From Amycolatopsis solani (GTDB lineage: Bacteria; Actinomycetota; Actinomycetes; Mycobacteriales; Pseudonocardiaceae): 64,000 nucleotides of DNA. The stretch's first letter is position 1, and each line of letters begins with the position of its first letter. A model generated the notes under the pieces. It searched no databases, had not been told where the DNA came from, and was given only the letters and a program-made list of their open reading frames with translations. Both the position numbers and the translations under genes were made by a program. The stretch lies in assembly GCF_033441515.1 (NCBI RefSeq), contig NZ_JAWQJT010000001.1, positions 3,348,001 through 3,412,000 of the forward strand, in the 5' to 3' direction. Below, one piece after another: positions 1 to 26,200 of this stretch.

Positions 1-1
1 G

Positions 2-2425
2 GGCGAGGGCGACGACCCGCCCGAGCCGCCGCCCGCGGCTCCGGTGGGCGAGGTCGCCGGGCCGGCGCGGCCCGCCGAGCTGCCCCGGGACGTCCGGGGC
101 TTCGCCGGCCGGACCGAGCAGCTGGCGCAGCTGGACCGCCAGCTCGCTGCGCGGGCCGGCGCCTACGCCTCGGACGTCTGGATCGTGCACGGCATCCCCG
201 GCGTCGGGAAGACCGCGCTCGCCCTGCACTGGGCCCACCGCGTCCGGGAGCGGTTCCCGGACGGGCAGCTCTACGTGAACCTGCGCGGGTTCGACGCCGA
301 CCGCGAGCCGATGGAGCCGGCCGTCGCGCTGGCCCAGCTGCTGCGCGCGCTCGGCGCCGATCCGAGGCGGATCCCCGAGGAGGTCGACGCGCAGGCCGGG
401 CTCTACCGGTCGATGCTCGCCGACCGGCAGGTGCTGCTGGTGCTCGACAACGCCCGCGACGCCGAGCAGGTCCTGCCGCTGCTGCCGCCGACCGGGACCG
501 TGCTGGTCACCAGCCGGCACCGGCTCGGCAGGCTGGTCGCCGAGTTCGGCGCGTTCTCCCTCGGCCTCGGCGCGCTCACGGAGGCGGACTCGCGGGCCCT
601 GCTCGGCGGCGTGCTCGGCGAAGGCCGGGTGGCGGCCGAGCCGGCGGCCGCGGGGGAGCTGGCCGAGCTGTGCGGGCACCTGCCGCTCGCGCTGCGGATC
701 GCCGCCGCCAACATCGCGACCGGCCCGGACACCACGGTCGCCGCGATGGCCGCGGACCTCGCCAAGGGCGACCGGCTCAGGCAGCTCGTCGTGGACGGGG
801 CCGAGGAAAGCGCCGTGACGCGGGCGTTCGCCGTCTCCTACGAGGCGCTCGCCCCGGAACTGCGGCGGCTGTTCCGGCTGCTCGGCCTGGCTTCGTGCCC
901 CGACTTCACCGCCCGCGGTGCCGCGGCGCTCACCGGCGACCCGGTCGACGCGGTGGCGCGGCAGCTGCGGCTGCTGGCCGCGGCGCACCTGGTCGAACAG
1001 CACGTGGCCGGCCGCTACCGGCTGCACGACCTGCTGCGGGCGTACGCGCTGCGGCAGGCCGGCGCGCACGAAGCCCCGGCTGCGCGGGCCCGGGCGTGGC
1101 GCCGGTTCGTCGAGCTGTACCTCTCCGGCGCGGACGCGGCGGAGCGGATCTTCGGCAGGCGGCACGACCCGCGGCTGCCGCGCGAACCCGCGGTGGTGCC
1201 GGCGAACCCCCTCTCCTTCGCCGACTCCGCCGAGGCCGCGGCCTGGCTCGACGCCGAGCACGAGAACCTCTGCGCCGTCGTCACGCAGGCGGTGACCGAC
1301 GGGCCGTACCCGGTCGCCTGGTACCTCGCCGACGCCGTGCGCTCGGCGTTCTACCACCGGGGACGGCGGGTCGACTGGGTCGGCATCGCGACCAAGGTCC
1401 TGGCCGCCGCGCGCCGCCTCGACGTGCCCGCCGTCGAAGCGGTCACCGCCCAGAGCATCGGGCTGGCGTTCGTCCACCGGGAACGGCACGAGCAGGCCGT
1501 CGAGTGGATGACCGAAGCGCTGCGGGTGTTCGAGCGCGTGGACTGGCCGGAGGGCAAGGCCGCGGCGCTCAACGCGTCCGCGATCGCGCTGCGGGTGGCC
1601 GGCCGGTTCGGGGAAGCGGCTTCCCAGTTCGAACTCGCGCTGGACCTGCAGCGGCAGTGCGGCTACCGGCTGGGCCAGGTGAGCGTGCTCAACAACCTGG
1701 CCTCGGTGCACCGGCAGCGCTGCCTGCTCGTCGAGGCCCGCGCGTGCCTCGACGAGGCACTGGAGCTCGCCGTCGCCGAGGGCTACCAGCTCGGCGAGGC
1801 GGTGGTTCTCGTCGGCATCGGCGTCGTCCAGCGGCTGCAGGGCGACCTGCCGGGCGCGCGGCGGTCGCTGACCAGGGCGTTCGACCTGCACAAGGCGCAC
1901 TCCCACCCGTACGGCCAGGGTTCGGCGCTGTGCGGGCTGAGCCTGGTGTCGATCGACCTCGGCGAGTTCGAGCAGGGCCGCGCGCAAGCCGTGCAGGGGC
2001 TGGAGATCGCGCGCCAGGAACAGAACCGCGAGACCGAAGTGGGTGCGCTCAACGCGCTGGCCCGGGCGGAGGCGGCGCTGGGGGAGACGTGTTCGGCGGT
2101 CAGCCACCAGCGGGAAGCGGTCGCGGTGGCCCGGCACTGGGGTTCGCCGTGGCACGTGGCGGAAGCGCTGAGCGGCATGGCCTCGGTCCACGGTGCTCGC
2201 GGCGACCACGAAGAGGTCCTGCTGGTCGGCGCGGAGGCCCTCGACCTGGCCCGCAGCGGCGGGTTGCGGCTGATCGAGGTGCGCTGCCTGCTGGCGCTGG
2301 CCCGCGCCCACGCGGGTCAGGGACGGCGGGAGGAAGCCCGTCGCCTGTGCGAGGAAGGTCTCGGCCGCGCGACCGGCCTCCCCGCGTTGCAAACCCGGGC
2401 CCGCGAGGTGCTCTCCCGCCTCTGA
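2..2425 (+). CDS. AfsR/SARP-family regulator, NB-ARC and TPR part (5' truncated)
   Basis: Probably a pathway-type transcriptional regulator of the AfsR class. The frame is open from base 2, so the N-terminus lies outside the window; the GTG at 44 is only the first in-window candidate start. The visible start, a Pro-rich linker followed by LPRDVRGFAGR, is the usual junction between a BTAD domain and the NB-ARC ATPase in AfsR-like proteins, so an N-terminal winged-helix/BTAD region is expected upstream (inference). Counting from the GTG at 44, Walker A is GIPGVGKT at residues 50-57 and Walker B-like VLLVLDNA is near residue 130. A helical winged-helix region follows, and the last ~350 residues are TPR-like repeats (ALNASAIALR, VLNNLASVHR, ALCGLSLVSI). 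Its position next to the PKS genes suggests, but does not prove, cluster-specific control. A plain NB-ARC/TPR protein without the DNA-binding domain is the alternative. Confidence 0.85.
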   Translation, partial: GEGDDPPEPPPAAPVGEVAGPARPAELPRDVRGFAGRTEQLAQLDRQLAARAGAYASDVWIVHGIPGVGKTALALHWAHRVRERFPDGQLYVNLRGFDADREPMEPAVALAQLLRALGADPRRIPEEVDAQAGLYRSMLADRQVLLVLDNARDAEQVLPLLPPTGTVLVTSRHRLGRLVAEFGAFSLGLGALTEADSRALLGGVLGEGRVAAEPAAAGELAELCGHLPLALRIAAANIATGPDTTVAAMAADLAKGDRLRQLVVDGAEESAVTRAFAVSYEALAPELRRLFRLLGLASCPDFTARGAAALTGDPVDAVARQLRLLAAAHLVEQHVAGRYRLHDLLRAYALRQAGAHEAPAARARAWRRFVELYLSGADAAERIFGRRHDPRLPREPAVVPANPLSFADSAEAAAWLDAEHENLCAVVTQAVTDGPYPVAWYLADAVRSAFYHRGRRVDWVGIATKVLAAARRLDVPAVEAVTAQSIGLAFVHRERHEQAVEWMTEALRVFERVDWPEGKAAALNASAIALRVAGRFGEAASQFELALDLQRQCGYRLGQVSVLNNLASVHRQRCLLVEARACLDEALELAVAEGYQLGEAVVLVGIGVVQRLQGDLPGARRSLTRAFDLHKAHSHPYGQGSALCGLSLVSIDLGEFEQGRAQAVQGLEIARQEQNRETEVGALNALARAEAALGETCSAVSHQREAVAVARHWGSPWHVAEALSGMASVHGARGDHEEVLLVGAEALDLARSGGLRLIEVRCLLALARAHAGQGRREEARRLCEEGLGRATGLPALQTRAREVLSRL

Positions 2426-2483
2426 AAGCCGTGAAGGCCTCCTTACCGGCCGTAAAAGCCGTGAAGGAGGCCTTCACGGCTTT
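2425..2483. terminator. Long inverted repeat after the regulator, probable terminator
   Basis: A perfect 20-bp inverted repeat pairs 2425-2444 with 2464-2483 across a 19-nt spacer, starting at the last base of the regulator's TGA. The spacer holds a direct repeat of the left arm (2455-2467) that could instead pair with 2471-2483, giving a 13-bp hairpin with a 3-nt loop. The right arm is followed by TTTGGGG, not a T tract. It sits between two same-strand genes and may end regulator transcription. It also resembles the other palindromic repeats in this window. Confidence 0.6.
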
Positions 2484-2556
2484 GGGGAAGCGGAATGGAA
2501 GTGGGCGCGCTTAGCGTCCCGATCGTCCCTTCCGGCGAGAGAACTTCGGAGCTTTG

Positions 2557-4158
2557 ATGAGATGGGGTAGAGCCATCGCCGCGGTCGGTGCCGTGGTGGC
2601 GCTCGCGGTGACGGGGGTCGCCGGTCCGGCGGCCGCCGACGCCGCGAAGTACGTCGGCGAGCTGGCGCCCACCGAGACCGGGCTGGTCCGCGGGAGCGCG
2701 GCCGCCGATCTGGTGACGTTCAAGGGGGTGCCGTACGCCGCCCCGCCGGTCGGGGCGCTGCGCTGGCGGGCGCCGCAGGCCGCGAAGGCGTGGGACGGCG
2801 TCCTCGACGCCACCAACTTCCGCAGCCAGTGCGCGCAGCTCGGCGGGCTCGGCGGGATCATCGAGTCCTACGAGGAGAACTGCCTCTACCTCAACGTCTT
2901 CGCGCCGAAGACGGCCGGGGTCAAGCCGGTCGTCGTGTGGTTCTACGGCGGCGGCTTCCAGAACGGCACCAGCGCCACCTACGACGCCGCGCGCCTGGCC
3001 GTGCAGGGTGACGTCGTGGTCGTCACCGTCAACTACCGCGTCGGCGTGCTCGGCTTCCTCGCGCTGCCGTCCCTCGACGGCGAGACGCCCGGCGTGCAGT
3101 CCGGCAACTTCGGCATCCAGGACCAGCGCGCGTCGCTGAAGTGGGTGCAGCGCAACATCGCCGGCTTCGGCGGGAACCCCGGCAACATCACCATCGGCGG
3201 CCAGTCCGCCGGTGCCGGTGCCGCCTGCATCCACCTCACTTCGCCCGCCTCGGCCGGGTTGTTCCAGCGCGCGATCGGCGAGACCTACAGCTGCGGTTCC
3301 CCGCTGCTCACCAAGGACGCCGCCGAGACCATGGGCACGACCGTGGCCACGCAGTTCGGCTGCGCCGACGCCGCCGCGGCCGCGAACTGCCTGCGGGGCA
3401 AGACCGACGTGAAGGCGCTGATGCAGGCGTGGCCGCCGCTGCCGCAGGGTCCCGTGGCCGGCGGCAGCGAACAGCCGCTGCAGCCGATCGACGCGTTCCG
3501 GCAGGGCAAGTTCTCCCGCGTGCCGATGCTGTGGGGCAACAACCGCGACGAGATGCGGATGATCGTCAGCATCCAGTACGACGCCTCGGGCAACCCGGTC
3601 ACCGCCGAGTCGTACCCGCAGATCATCCGGACCACCTTCGGCGTGGACGCCGACCGCGTCCTGGCGCGGTACCCCGCGTCCGCCTACCCGACGCCGGGTC
3701 TCGCGCTGTCGCAGGTGCTCAGCGACGCCGGTGACGACCAGCTCGCCACCTGCCAGCACGTCACGGCCTACCGGGCCGCGATCGCCGGGCAGGCCAAGCT
3801 GTTCGTCTACCAGTTCTCCGACCGCACGGCCCCGCCGGTGGTCGACATTCCGGGCTTCGACGAGGGTGCCGAGCACGGCGCGGAACTGAACTACCTGTTC
3901 CCGAAGTTCACCGGCGCGACGCTGAACGCGCAGCAGCAAGCGCTCTCCGACCAGATGGTGAAGTACTGGTCGACGTTCGCCCGCACCGGCGACCCGAACG
4001 CTTCGGGCCTGCCCGCGTGGCCGCGGTTCAGCACGGGAACGGCTCGTGACGCGCTGTCGCTGGACCTCGCGTCCGCCGGCGGCAACCAGCGGATCGACCT
4101 GGCGACACGCAGCCAGTGCGACTTCTGGGCGACCGTGCCGCCACCACCGGGCGCCTGA
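2557..4158 (+). CDS. Secreted type-B carboxylesterase
   Basis: Predicted 533-aa alpha/beta-hydrolase of the carboxylesterase type B family, exported and acting on an unknown ester. The N-terminus (MRWGRAIAAVGAVVALAV then GPAAADAA) is a Sec signal peptide with a likely cleavage after an AxA site near residue 27. Family motifs are clear: ENCLYLNVF (the usual first D of EDCLYLNV is N), the oxyanion segment YGGGF, the nucleophile elbow GGQSAGA with Ser217, the acid in NNRDEMR at Glu332, and the His in EHGAELNYLF at His440. The ATG at 2557 is preferred over the in-frame TTG one codon upstream because GGAG at 2548-2551 is well spaced. The gene is flanked by hairpins on both sides, so it looks monocistronic. 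A role in the polyketide pathway is possible but unsupported; it is not a PKS thioesterase. Confidence 0.88.
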   Translation: MRWGRAIAAVGAVVALAVTGVAGPAAADAAKYVGELAPTETGLVRGSAAADLVTFKGVPYAAPPVGALRWRAPQAAKAWDGVLDATNFRSQCAQLGGLGGIIESYEENCLYLNVFAPKTAGVKPVVVWFYGGGFQNGTSATYDAARLAVQGDVVVVTVNYRVGVLGFLALPSLDGETPGVQSGNFGIQDQRASLKWVQRNIAGFGGNPGNITIGGQSAGAGAACIHLTSPASAGLFQRAIGETYSCGSPLLTKDAAETMGTTVATQFGCADAAAAANCLRGKTDVKALMQAWPPLPQGPVAGGSEQPLQPIDAFRQGKFSRVPMLWGNNRDEMRMIVSIQYDASGNPVTAESYPQIIRTTFGVDADRVLARYPASAYPTPGLALSQVLSDAGDDQLATCQHVTAYRAAIAGQAKLFVYQFSDRTAPPVVDIPGFDEGAEHGAELNYLFPKFTGATLNAQQQALSDQMVKYWSTFARTGDPNASGLPAWPRFSTGTARDALSLDLASAGGNQRIDLATRSQCDFWATVPPPPGA

Positions 4159-4171
4159 AACCCGTTGTATC

Positions 4172-4203
4172 GAAGGGGACTGTCCGCGAGGGCAGTCCCC
4201 TTC
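4172..4203 (+). terminator. Rho-independent-type terminator of the esterase gene
   Basis: Hairpin 13 bp after the esterase stop. An 11-bp perfect stem pairs GAAGGGGACTG (4172-4182) with CAGTCCCCTTC (4193-4203) and extends by three pairs (one T-G) to a GCGA tetraloop at 4186-4189. It is followed by TTCTTCG. It separates the esterase from the PKS operon. Confidence 0.8.
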
Positions 4204-4344
4204 TTCGTGCCCGCGGGACACCACGGTTCGCGTCGCTTCCGTCGCGGCCGGTGACTTTCAGGGCCGGGGAAGCCGGTGGAAGCGAAGCAGAAGCCGTCCC
4301 TTCTAGTTTTTCCGGGTACCGCAAGAAAACCGTGAGGAGGGTCC
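4204..4344 (+). promoter_or_regulatory. Leader region of the PKS operon with strong RBS
   Basis: This 141-bp non-coding stretch between the esterase terminator and PKS1 must hold the promoter if the PKS genes start a new transcript. AGGAGG at 4335-4340, 4 nt before the ATG at 4345, is a near-consensus Shine-Dalgarno. A T-rich patch TTCTAGTTTTT at 4301-4311 contains a weak -10-like TAGTTT, but no convincing -35 is visible, so I do not fix a start site. Confidence 0.45.
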
Positions 4345-20289
<15,945 letters not shown>

Positions 20290-20293
<4 letters not shown>

Positions 20294-23200
20294 CGAACGA
20301 ACAGAAACTCCTCGACTACCTCAAGCGCGCCACCGGCGACCTGCGCGAAGCCCGCGGCCGCGTCCGGGAGCTCGAGGACCGCGCGCACGAGCCGATCGCC
20401 GTCATCGGGATGAGCTGCCGGTACCCCGGCGGCGTCACCTCGCCCGAAGACCTGTGGGCGCTGGTCGACGAGGGCCGCGACGCCGTCACGGCGTTCCCGG
20501 ACGACCGCGGCTGGGACCTCGGCAAGCTTTACGACCCGGAGTCGGCGCCCGGCACCAGCTACGTCCGGCACGGCGGTTTCCTCGACGACGTCGCCGGGTT
20601 CGACGCGGCGCTGTTCGACCTCAGCCCGCGGGAAGCCACGGCGATGGACCCGCAGCAGCGCCTGCTGCTCGAGGCCGCCTGGGAGGCGTTCGAGCGGGCC
20701 GGCATCGCGCCGGATTCCGTGCGCGGCAGCCGCACCGGCGTGTTCGCGGGCACCAATGGGCAGGACTACGGGCCGCGGCTGCACGAAGCTCCCGCCGATG
20801 TCGAAGGCCACCTACTGACCGGGCTGGCCGCGAGTGTCCTTTCCGGACGGCTCGCCTACGCGTTCGGCCTCGAAGGCCCGGCGCTCACGGTGGACACCGC
20901 GTGCTCGGCGTCGCTGGTCGCGGTGCACCTGGCGATCCGGTCGCTGCGCGCGGGGGAGTCCACGCTCGCGCTGGCGGCCGGCGTGTCGGTGATGAGCACG
21001 CCCGGCGGGTTCGTCGAGTTCAGCCGCCAGCGCGGGCTCGCCCCGGACGGCCGCTGCAAGTCCTTCGGCGCCGGCGCGGACGGCACCGGCTGGGCCGAGG
21101 GCGTCGGCGTCCTGGTGCTGGAACGCCTGTCGGACGCCCAGGCCAACGGCCACGACGTGCTGGCGGTCCTGGCGGGATCGGCGGTCAACTCCGACGGCGC
21201 GTCCAACGGCCTCACCGCGCCCAGCGGTCCCGCGCAACAGCGGGTCATCCGGGCGGCGCTCGCCGACGCGCGGCTCGTTCCGTCCGATGTGGACGCCGTC
21301 GAGGCGCACGGCACCGGGACGGTGCTGGGCGACCCGATCGAGGCGCAGGCGCTGCTGGCGACCTACGGCCAGGACCGGGCGACGCCGCTGTGGCTGGGGT
21401 CGCTGAAGTCCAACATCGGGCACGCCCAGGCCGCGGCGGGGATCGGCGGGATCATCAAGACGGTCCTCGCCCTCCGAGCGGGGATGCTGCCGCGCACGCT
21501 GCACGCCGAGGAGCGCTCACCGCACGTCGACTGGTCGAGCGGTTCGGTCTCCCTGCTCACGTCGCCCCAGCCGTGGCCTGCGGGCGACCGCCCGCGCCGG
21601 GCGGGCGTCTCGTCGTTCGGGGTCAGCGGCACGAACGCGCACGTGATCGTCGAAGAGCGCCCCAATGTGGCGTTGGGTGCATCCAACGCACCGAACGCCA
21701 CATTGGGTGCGCTGGACGCACCGAACGCCACATTGGGGCGCTTGGGGCCGTGGCTGCTGGCGGGCAAGACGGCCGAGGCGCTGCGGGCGCAGGCCGTCCG
21801 GTTGAGCGAGGTCGAGCCGAGTGTCGACGTCGCGTTTTCGCTGGCCACGACCCGGGCGCAGCTGGAGCACCGGGCCGTGATCGTCGGTGACCTGCAGGCC
21901 GGGCTGGCCGCGCTGGCCGAGGGGCGGCCCGCCGCCGGCCTCGTCCAGGGCAAGGCCCGTGCCGAGACCAAGCTCGCCTTCCTCTGCACCGGCCAGGGTG
22001 CCCAGCGACCGGGCATGGGCCGCGAGCTCTACGCCGCGTTCCCGGTGTTCGCCGCCGCGTTCGACGCCGTCTGCGCGGAGATCGACGCCCGCTGGGACGG
22101 CGCGCCGCCGCTCAAGGACGTCGTCTTCGCCGACGTCGACACGCTGCTCGACCGCACCGACTACGCGCAGGCCGGGCTGTTCGCGGTCGAGGTCGCGCTG
22201 GCCAGGCTCGTCGAGTCGTGGGGCATCCGGCCGGATGTCGTGGCCGGGCACTCACTCGGCGAGATCACCGCCGCCCACCTGGCCGGGGTGCTCTCCCTGG
22301 CCGACGCGGCCACGCTGGTCGCCGCCCGCGGCCGGCTGATGGCGGCGGTGCCCGCGGGCGGGGCCATGGCCGCGATCGAGGCGGGCGAAGCCGAACTCGA
22401 GCTGCCGCCGGAGGTCGACTTGGCCGCGGTCAACGGCCCTGCCGCGGTCGTCGTCTCCGGTCCGGAGGACGCCGTCGACGTCGTCGTCGCGCACTGGGCG
22501 GCCCAGGGGCGCCGGACCCGGCGGCTCACGACGAGCCACGCCTTCCACTCCGCCGCGATGGACCCGGTCCTCGAACCGCTGGCGGAAACCCTGCGGACAC
22601 TGGACTTCCGGCCACCGGTCGTCCCGCTGGTCTCCACCCGCACCGGGCAGGCGGCCGATGTGTCCACAGTGGAGCACTGGACCGCGCAGGTCCGGGAGCC
22701 GGTCCGGTTCGCCGACGCCGTGACGACGCTGGCCGGGCAGGACGTCACCGCTTACCTGGAACTCGGCCCCGACGGTGTGCTCACCGCGATCGCCCGTGGC
22801 CTCACCGACGCCGTGACCGCGGTCGCGCTGCGCCCGGACCGCGACGAGCCGGCCACCCTGCTGACGGCGGTCGCCACCCTGCACACCCACGGCGTCCCGG
22901 TCGACTGGACCGCGTTCTTCGCCGGCGCGCGACGCACCGAGGTGCCGACCTACGCCTTCCAGCACGAGCGGTTCTGGCTCAGCACGGACGGCCGCGCACC
23001 GGTTCGCGGCCGCCGGGCGGCGCCCGCGCGAGGCGGGAGCCTGACCGACCTGGTCCGCGCGGAGGCTGCCGCCGTGCTGGGTCACGCCGAAGCCCTCGAC
23101 GCCGATCGCGCGTTCGCCGACCTGGGCTTCGACTCGCTGACCGCCGTCGAACTCAGCTCCCGGCTCGGTACCGCGACCGGGCTGACGCTGCCCGCCACGC

Positions 23201-26200
23201 TCGTCTTCGACCACCCGACCCCCGCCGCGCTCGCGGCGTGGCTCGCGGGCGAAACGGCGGCCGAAACAACGGTCGCGCACGTGGGTTCGGCCGACCCGAT
23301 CGTCGTCGTCGGCATGGGCTGCCGCTACCCGGGCGGCGTCGAGTCCCCGAGCGAGCTGTGGGATCTGGTGCTGAGTGGCACCGACGCCATCAGCGCGTTC
23401 CCCGCGGACCGCGGCTGGGACGTCGACGGGCTGCACGACCCGGAACCCGGCCGCCCGGGCCGGACCTACGTCCGGCACGGCGGTTTCCTCGACGACGCCG
23501 CCGGGTTCGACGCCGCTTTCTTCGGGCTCAGTCCCCGCGAAGCGCTGGCCACGGACCCGCAGCACCGGCTGCTCCTGGAAGTCGCGTGGGAGACGTTCGA
23601 GCACGCGGGGATCGACCCGCGCACGGTCCGGGGTGACGCCGTCGGCGTGTTCGCCGGCGTCGCGTCCCAGGACTACGGCCCGCCGCTGCACGAGGCACCC
23701 GAGCACGTCGGCGGCAACCTCGGCACCGGCACCGCCGCCAGTGTCCTTTCCGGACGGATCGCTTACACCTTCGGCTTCGAAGGGCCGGCGCTGACCGTCG
23801 ACACGGCGTGCTCGTCTTCGCTGGTCGCTTTGCACCTCGCGGCGCAGTCCCTGCGGGCGGGCGAGTGCTCGCTCGCGCTCGCCGGCGGGGTCACGGTCAT
23901 GGCGAGCCCCGGCGCGTTCGTCGAATTCAGCCGTCAGCGCGGGCTCGCCCCGGACGGCCGCATCAAGTCCTTTTCGGACGCCGCCGACGGCACGGCGTGG
24001 GCCGAAGGTGCCGGAATGCTCCTGCTGGAGCGGCTTTCGGACGCGCGGCGGCTCGGGCACCCGGTGCTGGCCGTGGTCGCCGGTTCGGCGGTCAACTCCG
24101 ACGGCGCGTCCAACGGCCTCACCGCGCCCAACGGGCCTTCGCAGCAGCGGGTGATCCGGCAGGCGCTGGCCAACGCCGGACTGTCCGCTTCGGACGTCGA
24201 CGCCGTCGAAGCCCACGGCACCGGCACGGTGCTGGGCGACCCGATCGAGGCGCAGGCGGTTCTCGCCACCTACGGCCAGGACCGCGCGGAGCCGCTGTGG
24301 CTCGGCTCGCTCAAGTCGAACATCGGGCACGCGCAGGCCGCGTCCGGCGTCGGCGGGGTCATCAAGATGATCGAGGCCATGCGGCACGGCGTCCTGCCGC
24401 GCACGCTGCACCTCGACACGCCATCGGCCAAAGTGGACTGGACGGCCGGTGCCGTCGCCCTGCTGACCGGCACCACGCCGTGGCCCGAGACCGACGTCCG
24501 GCGTGCCGCCGTGTCGTCGTTCGGCGTCAGCGGCACGAACGCCCACGTGATCCTCGAACAGCCGGCGGACGCCCCCGCACCGGCGGGATTCGCGGGCCCG
24601 GTGCCGTGGCTGCTGTCGGCGCGCACCGAACCGGCGTTGCGCGCCCAGGCCGGCCGGCTGCTCGCCGTCGAGGCCGATCCCGCCGAAGTCGCACGGATTC
24701 TCGCTTCCGGGCGTGCTGCCTTCGAGCACCGCGCGGTCGTCCTCGCGGCGACGCCCGAGGAGCGGGCCGCCGGGCTCGCCGCGGTCCGCGACGGCCGCGG
24801 CGCGATCACCGGGGTCGCCGAACGTGGCAAGACGGCGTTCCTGTTCACCGGCCAGGGTTCCCAGCGCGCCGGGATGGGCCGCGAGCTGTACGAGACGTAC
24901 CCGGCGTTCGCGGCCGCGTTCGACGCCGCGTGTCCCGACCCGCGGATCCGGGAGGTCGTCTTCGCGGGCGGCCCCGAACTCGACGGCACCGAATTCGCGC
25001 AGCAGGCCATCTTCGCGGTCGAGGTCGCGCTCGCGCGGCTGCTCGAAACGTGGGGCATCCGGCCGGACGCGGTGCTCGGGCATTCGGTCGGCGAGCTCGC
25101 CGCCGCGCACGTCGCCGGGATCCTCACCCTCGAAGACGCGGTCACGCTGGTCGCCGCGCGGGGCCGGTTGATGCAGGCGCTGCCCGGGGGTGGCGTGATG
25201 ATCGCGGTGCAAGCGTCCGAAGAGGACGTTCGGTTGCTGCCGGACGGCGTCGCGCTGGCCGCGGTCAACGGCCCGGACTCGGTGGTGCTGTCCGGGGAAG
25301 CGGCCGCCGTCGCCGAGGCGGCCGCGCGCTTCGCCAAGACCAAGCGGCTCGCCACGAGCCACGCGTTCCACTCGCCGCTAATGGCACCGATGCTGCCGGA
25401 GTTCCGCGCGGTCCTCGAAACGGTGTCCTTCGCCGCGCCCGCGGTGCCGTTCGTGCCGACCGGCGGGACCGGCCCGGAGACGGCGGCGTACTGGGCGAGC
25501 CAGGTCGAAGCCACCGTCCGGTTCGCCGACGGGGTCGAGGCCCTGCGAGCCGGCGGCGTTACGACGTTCGTCGAGATCGGTCCGGACGCCGTGTTGTCGG
25601 CGCTGGTCGAGGGCGCGGTGTCGGTGCTGCGCGCGGACCGGCCGGAAGCGGAGACGCTGCTCGCCGCGCTGGCTCGCCTGCACGTCCGCGGCGCCGGTCC
25701 ACAGTGGACGTCGCTGCTCGGTGCCGCGACCACGCGGGTCGACCTGCCGACGTACCCGTTCGAGCGCGAGCGCTACTGGCTCGCCCCGGGCACGCCTCCG
25801 GCGGCCGACCCGGCGGGCGCGCGCTTCTGGGCCGCTGTCCGCGACGGCGACGGCACCGAACTGGCCGAGACCCTCGGCGTCGAACACTCCACAGTGGACG
25901 CGGTGCTGCCCGCGCTGGCCCGCTGGCGCGGCGAGGCCGACGGCGGGACCACGGACTGGCGCTACCGCGTGACCTGGCAGCCGGTCGACCCGGCGCCGCT
26001 CGAGGGCTGGTGGCTCGCGGTCGTCCCGGAAGGCAGCGACGTGCGGCTTCCCGAAGGCGTCACGGTGCTGGAGGTGCCCGCCGGGATCGGCCGCGCGGAC
26101 CTCGCCGCCCGGCTGCCGGAAACCGACGGCGTGCTGTCGTACCTCACCGACGCCACCGACGTCCTCGTGCTCGTCCAGGCCCTCGGGGACGCGGGCCGGG

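Noticed and set aside
2557..4158. Esterase as the chain-releasing thioesterase of the PKS
   Set aside because: It has a Sec signal peptide and type-B carboxylesterase motifs, is too long for a type I or II thioesterase, and is separated from PKS1 by a terminator.
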